This document shows, piece after piece, positions 42,399 to 50,769 of a stretch of 64,000 nt of DNA (the first letter of the stretch is position 1; every line of letters begins with the position of its first letter). The notes under the pieces are model-generated. The model was given only the letters and a program-made list of their open reading frames with translations, made no database searches and had not been told where the DNA came from. A program made the position numbers and the translations under genes. Source of the stretch: an uncultured Bacteroides sp. GTDB lineage: Bacteria > Bacteroidota > Bacteroidia > Bacteroidales > UBA932. The stretch lies in the NCBI GenBank assembly GCA_945874355.1, contig CAMCGB010000002.1, positions 62,001 through 126,000 of the forward strand. Direction: 5' to 3'.

Positions 42399-44306
42399 AT
42401 GAAACATTTCTTCCTTCCTCGCCTTGCCTCCCTCCCCCTGGCCCTTCTTTCCTGTTCGCAGGGCGATGCTCCCGAGTCTGGCTCATATCCGGTTGAACCT
42501 GAGCCTTTTACTTCGGTGCAGATCACTGATTCGTTCTTCTCCTCAAGGCTGAAAGCCAGCCGCGAGGTGACCGTTCCCCTTGCATTCAGCAAATGTGAGC
42601 AGACTGGCCGCTACGACAATTTTGTCCGCGCCGTACACCCCGACACCAGCTATGTGGTCGAAGGTTTCTCTTTCGACGACACAGATGTCTATAAAACCAT
42701 CGAAGGTGCCAGCTATCTGCTGAGCTCATTCCCCGATCCGAAGCTGGAGAGCTACATAGACAGCGTGCTCACCATAGTTGCGGCCGCCCAGATGGAGGAC
42801 GGCTACCTCAATACTGCAAGGCAGATGAATCCCGTCCATCCCCATAAATGGATGGGCAGCCAAAGATGGGAGAAGGTAGAGGAACTGAGCCACGAGTTCT
42901 ACAATCTGGGCCATATGGTGGAAGGAGCCGTAGCCCATTATCAGGCTACCGGCAAGCGCAACTTCCTGGACATAGCCATACGCTATGCCGACTGCGTGTG
43001 CCGCGAGATCGGCCCCCTGGAAGGCCAGAGCGTGAGAGTGCCTGGGCATCAGATTGCCGAGATGGCCCTGTGCCGCCTGTATAATGTGACGGGAGACAAG
43101 AAGTACCTCGAGCAGGCCAAGTTCTTCCTTGACAGGCGCGGAACTACCTCAGTAAGACAGGAATACTCCCAGTCGCACCTGCCTCCCGCAGAGCAGAGTG
43201 AAGCAGTCGGCCACGCTGTGAGGGCCGAATATATGTACTCCGGGATGGCGGATGTGGCTGCGCTGACAAAGCAGACCGCCTATATCGATGCTATAGACCG
43301 CATCTGGGAGAATATGGTCAGCTGCAAGACCTACATCACCGGCGGAGTAGGCTCTCGCTACCGTGGGGAAGCTTTCGGAGACAATTATGAACTCCCCAAC
43401 CTGACTTCATACTGCGAGACCTGCGCTTCCATAGGCAATGTGTTCACCAACCACAGGATGTTCCTGCTTCACGCCGAGTCGAAGTACTACGATGTGCTCG
43501 AAAGGACCCTGTACAATGCCCTGCTCGCAGGAGTTTCTCTCGACGGCGGAGCATTTTTCTACCCCAACCCCCTGGAGTCCGACGGCTCGTTCCTGCGTCA
43601 GAGCTGGTTCGGCTGCGCCTGCTGCCCGTCGAACATCTGCCGCTTCATCCCCTCAATCCCCGGATACATATACGCAAAGAAGGGAAATGAGCTGTATGTG
43701 AATCTTTATGTGGACAGTACGCTGGAAAGCAGCATTAACGGAAAGGAAGTAGTGCTGAGCCAGAAAACGGCTTACCCCTGGGAGCAGGAAATCAGAATCA
43801 CAGTGGATGAAAACCGCGCCGGGAAGTTCAGCCTCAAGCTGCGCATACCCTGCTGGGCGAGGGGAGAAGTGATGCCTGGAGGCCTGTATTCATTTGTTGA
43901 TCAGGACTTTGCCCCGGTAGAAATATTCCTTGGCTCCGAGAAGATTGACTTCCGCGAGGAGAAGGGATATGCGGTGATTGAAAGAAAGTGGAAGAAGGGT
44001 GACACGCTTGTCGTGAAGTTCGATTCGGCTGCCCATTTCGTGCGCGCAAGGCAGGAAGTCGAAGCTGACAGGGGCAAGGTATGCGTGGTCAAGGGCCCCA
44101 TAGTATATTGCGCGGAGCAGGTGGACAATCCCGGAGCGAAAGTAAGGCAGGCGGGCTTGAGCGTAGATGAGCCCCTTACATTCGAGCATTCGGATATGCT
44201 CGGCGGCATAGACGTCATCACGGCAGGAGAGTTGAAACTGATACCCTACTATGCCTGGAACCACCGCGGGAAGGGCGAAATGGCAGTATGGTTTGATGAA
44301 AAGTAA
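42399..44306 (+). CDS. Glycoside hydrolase family 127 (beta-L-arabinofuranosidase type), lipoprotein
   Basis: 635 residues from the ATG at 42399 (MKHFFLPRLASLPLALLSC), with a lipobox. The (alpha/alpha)6 GH127 core shows the conserved NYELPNLTSYCETCASIGNV block (Glu/Cys site) and WFGCACCPSNICRFIPSIPGY, whose Cys cluster holds zinc and includes the nucleophilic Cys in characterised members. The 3' part is a beta-sandwich. It probably removes beta-L-arabinofuranose from plant glycans. Its start sits 15 bases after the SRP RNA T-run. An upstream in-frame start at 42354 lies in that RNA and was rejected. Confidence 0.92.
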   Translation: MKHFFLPRLASLPLALLSCSQGDAPESGSYPVEPEPFTSVQITDSFFSSRLKASREVTVPLAFSKCEQTGRYDNFVRAVHPDTSYVVEGFSFDDTDVYKTIEGASYLLSSFPDPKLESYIDSVLTIVAAAQMEDGYLNTARQMNPVHPHKWMGSQRWEKVEELSHEFYNLGHMVEGAVAHYQATGKRNFLDIAIRYADCVCREIGPLEGQSVRVPGHQIAEMALCRLYNVTGDKKYLEQAKFFLDRRGTTSVRQEYSQSHLPPAEQSEAVGHAVRAEYMYSGMADVAALTKQTAYIDAIDRIWENMVSCKTYITGGVGSRYRGEAFGDNYELPNLTSYCETCASIGNVFTNHRMFLLHAESKYYDVLERTLYNALLAGVSLDGGAFFYPNPLESDGSFLRQSWFGCACCPSNICRFIPSIPGYIYAKKGNELYVNLYVDSTLESSINGKEVVLSQKTAYPWEQEIRITVDENRAGKFSLKLRIPCWARGEVMPGGLYSFVDQDFAPVEIFLGSEKIDFREEKGYAVIERKWKKGDTLVVKFDSAAHFVRARQEVEADRGKVCVVKGPIVYCAEQVDNPGAKVRQAGLSVDEPLTFEHSDMLGGIDVITAGELKLIPYYAWNHRGKGEMAVWFDEK

Positions 44307-44309
44307 AAG

Positions 44310-45680
44310 ATGCGTTCAGACATTATTATAATAGGGGCGGGAGCCTCCGGACTGATGGCGGCCTACAGCGCCGCAGCTACACTTATAGACAAAGGCAGCA
44401 GCGCTTCGGTGACTCTGCTCGAGAAGATGCCCCGTGCGGCAAGGAAAGTGATGATAACGGGAAAAGGGCGTTGCAATTACACCAACCTCAAATCCTGGCA
44501 GGACTTCAGTCCGCACATCAGGAGCGGCTCCGCTTTTGTGCGCTCCGCCTTTCATTCTCTGTCTCCCCAGTCTCTGGTTGATTTCTTCGCCTCCTGGGGG
44601 CTTGAGAGCGTCGTGGAGAGGGGCGACAGGGTGTTCCCCTCATCCCATAGGGCATCGGATGTGGTTGATACTCTGGTGAATATATGTCTTGGTAAAGGTG
44701 TCAAGATAGAATATGAAGCCTGCGTGCAAAGTGTGGAAAAGACCCCGGACGGCTTCTCCCTTACTCTCTCTGATTCCCGTAAATATCTGTGCCGCAAGCT
44801 GATACTGGCTACCGGAGGCCTGAGTTATCCTTCCACCGGTTCGAGTGGCGACGGTTTTCTCTGGGCTAAGGCCCTGGGCCACACCATCACCCCGACTTTT
44901 CCTTCCCTTACCGCCCTGGTTCCCAAAGGGTACAAGCTGACAGAGTCGAAGGACAGGCATATAGACCGCTCGACCCCTCTTTCCGAACTTGGGGAGAAAC
45001 TCTGCGGAGTGCAGCTCAAGAACATAGAGCTGAGCCTGAACATAGGAGAGCAGAAGACCGAAACCCTTTTCGGAGACATTGATTTTACGGACGGCGGCCT
45101 TGAAGGACCTCTCGGATTCCAGCTCAGCCGCAAGGCAGTGAAGGCAATGATCAACGGAGCGAAAGTCAGCCTGAAGCTGGACCTCAAGCCCGGAGTGGAG
45201 CTGACCGAACTTACCCAAAGGGTCCTCCAGCTCTGGAAGGAGGTTGACGCCGACCCGCGCTCAAAGCGGCTGCGTGAAAAGGAAAAATGCCGCATACTGC
45301 TGGGCAAACTTATGCCCTGGGACCTGATTCCCGCCTTCACCCAGATGAATCCGGGAATTATGACCCTGCAGAGAATCAGCCGCACGAAGACCAAACTCTG
45401 GGTAAATCTCAACAGCATAGCGGCTTGCCTGAAGAGCTGGGTTTTCCCCATTGACGGATATGTGGGCTATGAAAGGGCTGTGGTTACCGCCGGCGGAGTA
45501 AGTCTGGACGAAGTGGTGAGCAAGAATCTGAGCTCGAAACTCTGTCCCTGCCTGTATCTGTGCGGCGAAGTGCTTGACATCGATGCCGATACGGGCGGAT
45601 ATAATCTTCAGCTCGCATTCTGCACCGGCTCCCTTGCAGGACGCGGCGCCGCTCTGTCTCTGCTCGCCTCTGAAGCTTGA
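44310..45680 (+). CDS. NAD(P)/FAD-dependent oxidoreductase, YhiN/HI0933 type
   Basis: 456 residues. The Rossmann motif IIIIGAGASGLMAAYSA opens the protein; TGKGRCNYTN, the LATGGLSYPSTGSSGDGF block and the C-terminal CGEVLDIDADTGGYNLQLAF region define COG2081 (BaiN/YhiN-like) flavoproteins. The function of this branch is mostly unknown. It follows GH127 by 3 bases, so the two are co-transcribed. Confidence 0.92.
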   Translation: MRSDIIIIGAGASGLMAAYSAAATLIDKGSSASVTLLEKMPRAARKVMITGKGRCNYTNLKSWQDFSPHIRSGSAFVRSAFHSLSPQSLVDFFASWGLESVVERGDRVFPSSHRASDVVDTLVNICLGKGVKIEYEACVQSVEKTPDGFSLTLSDSRKYLCRKLILATGGLSYPSTGSSGDGFLWAKALGHTITPTFPSLTALVPKGYKLTESKDRHIDRSTPLSELGEKLCGVQLKNIELSLNIGEQKTETLFGDIDFTDGGLEGPLGFQLSRKAVKAMINGAKVSLKLDLKPGVELTELTQRVLQLWKEVDADPRSKRLREKEKCRILLGKLMPWDLIPAFTQMNPGIMTLQRISRTKTKLWVNLNSIAACLKSWVFPIDGYVGYERAVVTAGGVSLDEVVSKNLSSKLCPCLYLCGEVLDIDADTGGYNLQLAFCTGSLAGRGAALSLLASEA

Positions 45681-45694
45681 TTGAAATTATTGCT

Positions 45695-46264
45695 ATGGAC
45701 ATCCAATTCCGACTCATCGACTCTCCTTCTCCCTTGTTTGAAAGGATAGACGCTCTCAACACCTCCGCCTTTCCCGAATATGAAAGGATGGATAGCCGTA
45801 AGCTGCTGAAGATGAGCGCAGATTCTGCCCTTGAACTGCTTGCCGTGATGGATGGGGAAGAGTTTGTGGGCTTTACTGTCATCTTTTGCCCCGCAGATTT
45901 GTGCTATGTTTTCTTTCTTGCCATCGACCCTTCGCTTCGGGGCCGTTCCTATGGTTCTGCCGTCCTGGATTCCCTTCGGGAAAGATATCCCGGCAAGCAG
46001 CTGGTCCTTGACATTGAGCCTTTGGACGAAGACTGCGACAATCCCGAGCAGAGGCTGCGCCGAAGGCAGTTCTACCTGCGCCGCGGTTTCCTCTCCTCGC
46101 ACTATCTGTTCTGCTATTGCGGCCTGAGTTTCGAAGTGATGTACGACCCCGTGAGGCGTTTTGATGCCCTTGAGTATCTTAATTTGCTGAAAGCCATTAA
46201 ATTACTAGTTAGCTCCTACGGCTATGAGGGCTTTAATCCGGTTCTGAAAAGGATAACTTTTTAG
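45695..46264 (+). CDS. GNAT-family N-acetyltransferase
   Basis: 189 residues from the ATG at 45695 (MDIQFRLIDSPSPLFERIDA). The central part has the GNAT fold pattern: beta-strand FVGFTVIFC, then YVFFLAIDPSLRGRSYGSAVLDSL, where GRSYG corresponds to the acetyl-CoA-binding motif. The substrate is unknown. A TTG that overlaps the upstream stop codon is in frame but is a weaker start candidate. It ends a three-gene unit with GH127 and the flavoprotein. Confidence 0.88.
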   Translation: MDIQFRLIDSPSPLFERIDALNTSAFPEYERMDSRKLLKMSADSALELLAVMDGEEFVGFTVIFCPADLCYVFFLAIDPSLRGRSYGSAVLDSLRERYPGKQLVLDIEPLDEDCDNPEQRLRRRQFYLRRGFLSSHYLFCYCGLSFEVMYDPVRRFDALEYLNLLKAIKLLVSSYGYEGFNPVLKRITF

Positions 46265-46367
46265 TTTCTTTTTTCCGAACAACAGATTTTTTTGAATTCC
46301 GGTGCAAGGTTTTGCCTTTTTCTGCATTATGTATTCGGAAACAGACAAAACAAAAGCACAATTGAAT

Positions 46368-47159
46368 ATGAAAAAGACATTTTTTGTAATCGCGGCCCTT
46401 GCTGCCGCACTGAGCCTGAGTTCGTGTCTCAAGGACGATTCGCAGGACAATTCGAAGTTCTACGCCAATGCTCTTGTCACCGTGAAGCACACTCCGGAAG
46501 GAGAGTTCTATCTTCAGGTTGACGACAAGACCACAGCCAAGCCCGGCAACCTCACCAAGTCTCCTTTCGGGGACAAGCAGGTGAGAGCCCTCGCGAACAT
46601 CACCGATAAGGGAGAGTATGTGCCTGCAGGCGAGGGAAGTGCCGCCTTTGACCGTCTTGTGGAGGTAAACTGGATCGACAGCATCCGTACCAAGGACCTG
46701 GTCCAGACTCTCGGAAGCCGTGAGGAGGACGAGAAGGAGTGGGGAGATGCACCTATTGACGTGATAGCCAATTGGGTAACCATTCTTGAAGACGGCTATC
46801 TCACTCTTGCATTCAGCGGTCTGTGGGGCAATCCCATGGAGAGGCATATGATAAGCCTTGTGAGCGGAACAGACCCTGAGAATCCCTATTATCTGGAGCT
46901 TATGCATAACCCCCTGAACGACAGGTATGACTATGGCAGCGCATTCGAGGCAACCGGCGTCATCGCATTCGATTTGAGCAGCCTGCCCGCTCCCGACTCA
47001 GACGCCAAGCTTACAATACACTATAAGTCCCTGCATTTCGGTGAGAAGACCATCTACTTCGACTTCCCTAAGCCGGGCGACGGGAAGCCTGCTGAAGCTT
47101 CTTTGCAGACTTCCAATGCTGCTCTGAGAAGTATTGACAGGGCTTTGAAACTCGACTAG
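46368..47159 (+). CDS. NigD-like lipoprotein
   Basis: 263 residues with a lipobox ending at Cys 20 (MKKTFFVIAALAAALSLSSC). The sequence (DNSKFYANALVTVKHTPEGE, then FYLQVDDKTT and GEYVPAGE) fits the NigD-like family, named after a gene in a Prevotella bacteriocin (nigrescin) operon and present in many copies in Bacteroidota. No bacteriocin genes are near. Function is unknown. It precedes the ECF sigma gene by 26 bases on the same strand. Confidence 0.85.
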   Translation: MKKTFFVIAALAAALSLSSCLKDDSQDNSKFYANALVTVKHTPEGEFYLQVDDKTTAKPGNLTKSPFGDKQVRALANITDKGEYVPAGEGSAAFDRLVEVNWIDSIRTKDLVQTLGSREEDEKEWGDAPIDVIANWVTILEDGYLTLAFSGLWGNPMERHMISLVSGTDPENPYYLELMHNPLNDRYDYGSAFEATGVIAFDLSSLPAPDSDAKLTIHYKSLHFGEKTIYFDFPKPGDGKPAEASLQTSNAALRSIDRALKLD

Positions 47160-47185
47160 AGATTATATATGGTTAGTGAACGGCA

Positions 47186-47752
47186 ATGCTTCGAAAGAGC
47201 GACAAAAGCGGGATAGACGCTTCGCTGCTCAGAAGAGCAAAAGCGGGAGATGCTGCGGCGCTTAAAGTGATTTACGACACTTACGTGCAGTATCTCTCTG
47301 CCGTTTGCAGAGTTTATCTTCCCGATGAGGAAGATGTAAAGGATGTGCTCCAGGAGAGCTTTCTGAAAGTATTTTCTTCGCTTTCTTCTTTTGAATGGAA
47401 GGGTGAGCCTTTCTTCAAGGCCTGGCTGCGGCAGATTGTGGTCAATCAGGCTCTGATGCTGCTTCGCAGCCGAGGAAGGTTCAGTTTCGTGAGTCTGGAC
47501 AAAAGTCCTGAAAGCTCTTTCATTGAGGAGCCTTCAGGGGAACTTGAATCGACGGACCCTTCGGAAATTCTCGCCCTTCTTCCTTCGCTTCCGCAAGGCT
47601 ACAGGACTGTTTTCAATCTGTATGTATTTGAGCAGATGAGCCATAAGGAAATCGCCGCTGCTCTGGGCATTAGCGAGGGGACATCATATTCGCAGTTCAG
47701 CAGGGCAAAGGCCTTGCTTTCAAAGATGATTAAAGACAAACATCAGGGATGA
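47186..47752 (+). CDS. ECF-type RNA polymerase sigma factor
   Basis: 188 residues with region 2 (AALKVIYDTYVQYLSAVCRV, DEEDVKDVLQESFLKVFSSL, WLRQIVVNQALMLLR) and region 4 (YRTVFNLYVFEQMSHKEIAA, LGISEGTSYSQFSRAKALL). It lacks other domains. The stop overlaps the start of the next gene (ATGA at 47749-47752), the classical sign of a coupled sigma/anti-sigma pair. Target promoters and signal are unknown. Confidence 0.92.
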   Translation: MLRKSDKSGIDASLLRRAKAGDAAALKVIYDTYVQYLSAVCRVYLPDEEDVKDVLQESFLKVFSSLSSFEWKGEPFFKAWLRQIVVNQALMLLRSRGRFSFVSLDKSPESSFIEEPSGELESTDPSEILALLPSLPQGYRTVFNLYVFEQMSHKEIAAALGISEGTSYSQFSRAKALLSKMIKDKHQG

Positions 47753-48987
47753 CGGACAATAGAGAAAAATGGCAGCAGGGGCTGCGGGACGCTCTTGACA
47801 GCAGCTCCGGCGCGGAGCCGGACCTTTTGTGGGCCTCTCTTGCACCACAGGCGGCGCAGGCGGCGGATCGGCTTCGCCGTGCGCACAAAAGAAAGCTCCT
47901 GTGGGGTAGCGTGGCGGGTACTGCCTTTGCCGCTGCGGCAATAGCTGCAGTGGTGCTGCTGGCAGGGCCTGCAGAAGACTCTTTGACTCCTTCTTCAGCA
48001 GGCAGGAGGCCGCCTTTATATACTTTTGTTCCTTCCGGTCTGGACTCTCTGTATCCTTTGAGCCGCCCTGAAAGCATCTCTGTGCGCCGGACTGCAGTTG
48101 CTCCCGTGGAGTCTCAAAGCGAGAGTGAAACTGAGCCTCTATTCCGGGTGGATGAGCCGGAGACAAATGATCGGAGTCCTGAGATTTCCGTGGACAGTGC
48201 AGATAAGACAGACTCTTCAGGGCAGGAAGGAATAAGCCTGGAAGAGTATCTTCGGGAGGATGAGAGGGCTTTTTCGAAAGAGCGGCGCCGCAGTGCAGCA
48301 GCTTCACGCCTGAGGGTAGGGGCTTCGGTGGGTTCTCTTGCCGCTTCGTCTTCCAGTACGCAGAGCGGCTACGGAGCTTTTTATTCATCCGCAATCGCCG
48401 GGATGCAGATCAGCAGCACTTCTGAAGGCTATTCGACTGTCCTGGTGCAGAACAGTTTCAGCAGCGTGAACACCGACAGGCATTATTATCAGCCTGTAAG
48501 TCTGGCTCTGACAGTGAGTTATGACTTGCTTCCGAAACTCAGCCTAAGGAGCGGTCTGAACTATTCGGCTGTTGTCAGCACCCTCAGCAGCGGAAGTGAG
48601 CAGGCTCAGTACAGCACTACCCAGGTGCTTCATTATCTGGGTCTTCCTTTGGATTTGAATTATACTTTTCTGCGTTCCGGCCGTTTTTGTGCCTATGCGG
48701 GCTTAGGAGCGATGATGCAGAAGGCGGTGGCCGGCAGTTCGACGACTTTTTTCTATAAGAATTCCGCTTTGGTCGAGAAGACTGCGCAGAATGTAAGCGA
48801 GAAGGAGCTGCAGTGGTCTGCGGGGGCCTTCGCGGGGCTTTCATACGATTTGGGGAAGGCGTCGCTGCAGTTTGAGTGCGGGGCTTCGTACCATTTCGAC
48901 AATGGCTCTTTTGTGGAGAGCGTCTATAAGACGAGGCCCCTTGGCCTTAACATCTCTCTCGGCCTTAACTTCCCCCTTTCCCGCTAA
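47749..48987 (+). CDS. Putative anti-sigma membrane protein with barrel-like C-terminus
   Basis: 412 residues with three parts. A short cytoplasmic N-terminus (residues 1-45, DREKWQQGL-like and DLLWASLAPQAAQAADRL) leads to one membrane segment (about 50-70, VAGTAFAAAAIAAVVLLAG). A low-complexity Ser/Glu linker (residues 85-185) follows. The C-terminal ~220 residues are alternating beta-strands (LRVGASVGSLA, PVSLALTVSYDLLPKLSLRS, GLNYSAVVSTLSSG, LGLNISLGLNFPLSR) ending in an aromatic-free Arg, like an outer-membrane beta-barrel of the PF13568 type. The overlap with the sigma gene suggests an anti-sigma role. No homologous N-terminal anti-sigma fold is certain. Confidence 0.65.
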   Translation: MTDNREKWQQGLRDALDSSSGAEPDLLWASLAPQAAQAADRLRRAHKRKLLWGSVAGTAFAAAAIAAVVLLAGPAEDSLTPSSAGRRPPLYTFVPSGLDSLYPLSRPESISVRRTAVAPVESQSESETEPLFRVDEPETNDRSPEISVDSADKTDSSGQEGISLEEYLREDERAFSKERRRSAAASRLRVGASVGSLAASSSSTQSGYGAFYSSAIAGMQISSTSEGYSTVLVQNSFSSVNTDRHYYQPVSLALTVSYDLLPKLSLRSGLNYSAVVSTLSSGSEQAQYSTTQVLHYLGLPLDLNYTFLRSGRFCAYAGLGAMMQKAVAGSSTTFFYKNSALVEKTAQNVSEKELQWSAGAFAGLSYDLGKASLQFECGASYHFDNGSFVESVYKTRPLGLNISLGLNFPLSR

Positions 48988-49024
48988 ACGAAGCTGCGCC
49001 GCACTTTTTGCTCGAAGCGCCCCT

Positions 49025-49060
49025 TGTCATTTCGACTGAGCGAAGCGAATGGAGAAATCT
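49025..49060 (+). repeat. Short intergenic repeat, copy B
   Basis: TGTCATTTCGACTGAGCG through GAGAAATCT. It faces an inverted copy at 49083-49118. Confidence 0.8.
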
Positions 49061-49082
49061 AGATAAAATGCTGATATATAAT

Positions 49083-49118
49083 AGATTTCTCGACTCCCTA
49101 CGGTCGCTCGAAATGACA
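49083..49118 (-). repeat. Short intergenic repeat, inverted copy
   Basis: Starts AGATTTCTCGACTCC and ends TCGAAATGACA on plus, the reverse complement arrangement of copy B, with 22 bases between the two. Confidence 0.8.
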
Positions 49119-49126
49119 GTTGTCCC

Positions 49127-49190
49127 TGCGCTTCGTGCTCCGCTCGAAATGACAGTTGGCTATGCGCTTTGTGCTCCGCTCGAAATGACA
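49127..49190 (-). repeat. Tandem half-copies of the intergenic repeat
   Basis: Two 28-base units (49127-49154, 49163-49190) that share CTCCGCTCGAAATGACA and differ at one base (CTTCGTG versus CTTTGTG), 36 bases apart. Confidence 0.75.
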
Positions 49191-49200
49191 TTGATAAACA

Positions 49201-49233
49201 AGAGGAGGATGACGAAAAACGTCATCCTCCTCT
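49201..49233 (-). terminator. Terminator of tRNA-Thr
   Basis: A 13-base perfect stem (49201-49213 with 49221-49233) with a GAAAAAC loop. On minus it is followed by TTGTTTATC, directly after the tRNA. Confidence 0.8.
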
Positions 49234-49237
49234 TGCG

Positions 49238-49310
49238 AGCCACTCACCAGGCTCGAACTGGCGACCTGCGCGTTACGAATGCGCTGCTCTACCGACTGAG
49301 CTAAAGTGGC
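49238..49310 (-). tRNA. tRNA-Thr (anticodon CGT)
   Basis: 73 bases with a full cloverleaf. The acceptor stem is GCCACTT with GAGTGGC, the D-stem GCTC/GAGC, the T-arm GCCAG-TTCGAGC-CTGGT and the anticodon loop TTCGTAA (CGT at 49277-49275), reading ACG. The CCA end is not encoded. The base of the anticodon stem has an A31-C39 mismatch (GCGCA with CGCGC). Confidence 0.93.
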
Positions 49311-49319
49311 TTGGGAATG

Positions 49320-49349
49320 CAAATATACAAAATTTTGCAGACTTTCAAA
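49320..49349 (-). promoter_or_regulatory. Promoter for tRNA-Thr
   Basis: TTTG (49349-49346), an 18-base spacer and TATATTTG (49327-49320), 9 bases before the tRNA 5' end at 49310. It lies just after the nhaA stop, so the tRNA is transcribed by itself. Confidence 0.7.
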
Positions 49350-50765
49350 CTACGCCTGCTTACTTGCCTTCTTTTTAGCTGAGAACAGGGTTATAAGCAG
49401 ACTGCCCAGAATACCCGAACAAAGCGACCCGAGTAGAACCGCAATCTTACCCGAATCCCTGAGGAACGAAATCATCCCCGCAGGAGCATCACCGAACGAA
49501 AGGGTATCGACAAAGATAGACATCGTAAAACCAATTCCGCCAAGACAGGCCACAGCAAAAAACATAGCCCAGTTCGCATTCTGGGGCATAGCGCCGATTT
49601 TTAGCTTGATAGCCAGCAGACTGAACAGAGTGATTCCCAAAGGCTTACCGAGCAGCAGACCAAGGAAAATACCCATCGAAACGCTGCCCGCTTCAGGGCT
49701 GAAATTGAACACATTGAAATACGAAGGGTCAGTAATCTCCACTCCGGCATTCGCAAGAGCGAAGATTGGCATAATCAGGAAATTGACCCAGGGCGACAGC
49801 GCATGCTCAACACGGTAGCTCATATCCATAGAACCGTGGGCAACAGCCTCAAGACGCCGCAGGCAGTGCTTCTGCGGCCCGTTGGGGAAAGGCTCCGAGT
49901 CGATACCGTCATACTGCTCCAGACGGGCTATGTAGCGGTTGCGCTTACGTGTATATTGGGCCTTGTTGTAAAGCGGCTTGGAAGGAATCAGAAAAGCCAT
50001 CACAACGCCCGACATAGTAGCGTGCACTCCGCTGTAATAGAACAGAATCCACACCAGAATCGCATTCACGATATAGGGGAACATCCTCTTCTCCCCAAGA
50101 CGCCTCAGCAGAAGGGTCAGGGCTATCACAAGCACTGCAAGCGAAAGCAGCTTGAGGTTAATCGCTCCGCCGTAAAATATCGCCACCACCAGTATGGCAA
50201 TCAGATCGTCGGCGATTGCAAGGGCCGTAAGGAAGACTTTAAGCGAAGTGGGAACCCTGTCACCCAGCATCGACAATATGCACACCGCAAATGCTATATC
50301 AGTAGCAGTAGGGATACCCCAGCCGCTCGCAGCTATAGTACCGTGATTGATAAGGGCATAGATAAGAGCCGGAGCAATCACTCCTCCGAAAGCGGCGATA
50401 ATCGGAAGAAGCGCCTTCTTGAGCGACGACAGCTCTCCGTGGGCAATCTCCCTTTTGATTTCCAGCCCGACAGTGAAAAAGAACACCACCATCAGGATGT
50501 CATTAATCAGTTTCTCTACGGTCAAGTCCCTCGGAAAGAGGATGTTGACATTCCCGTTCTCGCTGAACAGATGCAGCTGAATGTTGGTCTCAAGAATGCT
50601 GTGATAGATGTCCTTGGTGAAACTCAGGTTGGCCAGCAGCATCGCCAGCACAACGCAGCTCAACAACAACACTCCCTGGAACCAGGGCTTCTTCGAGAGC
50701 TTCTTGCTGCTGTTGTTGAACTCCAGAATGCTCTTGTTCCAGGTGTAGATAGGTATAATCTTCAT
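49350..50765 (-). CDS. nhaA: Na+/H+ antiporter NhaA
   Basis: 471 residues with about twelve membrane segments. Motifs: GWGIPTATDIAFAVCILSML, and ALAIADDLIAILVVAIFYGG with the adjacent Asp pair that carries Na+/H+ exchange. The N-terminus (MKIIPIYTWNKSILEFNNSS) is longer than the E. coli protein. NhaA exports Na+ (or Li+) for protons at alkaline pH. It is the last gene of the dnaN operon, 4 bases after the FAH-like gene. Confidence 0.97.
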   Translation of the reverse strand: MKIIPIYTWNKSILEFNNSSKKLSKKPWFQGVLLLSCVVLAMLLANLSFTKDIYHSILETNIQLHLFSENGNVNILFPRDLTVEKLINDILMVVFFFTVGLEIKREIAHGELSSLKKALLPIIAAFGGVIAPALIYALINHGTIAASGWGIPTATDIAFAVCILSMLGDRVPTSLKVFLTALAIADDLIAILVVAIFYGGAINLKLLSLAVLVIALTLLLRRLGEKRMFPYIVNAILVWILFYYSGVHATMSGVVMAFLIPSKPLYNKAQYTRKRNRYIARLEQYDGIDSEPFPNGPQKHCLRRLEAVAHGSMDMSYRVEHALSPWVNFLIMPIFALANAGVEITDPSYFNVFNFSPEAGSVSMGIFLGLLLGKPLGITLFSLLAIKLKIGAMPQNANWAMFFAVACLGGIGFTMSIFVDTLSFGDAPAGMISFLRDSGKIAVLLGSLCSGILGSLLITLFSAKKKASKQA

Positions 50766-50769
50766 GTTA

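Noticed and set aside
49127..49190. Possible CRISPR-like units
   Set aside because: Only two units of 28 bases with 8 bases between them, related to the dispersed repeat; no spacers of usual length and no cas genes.
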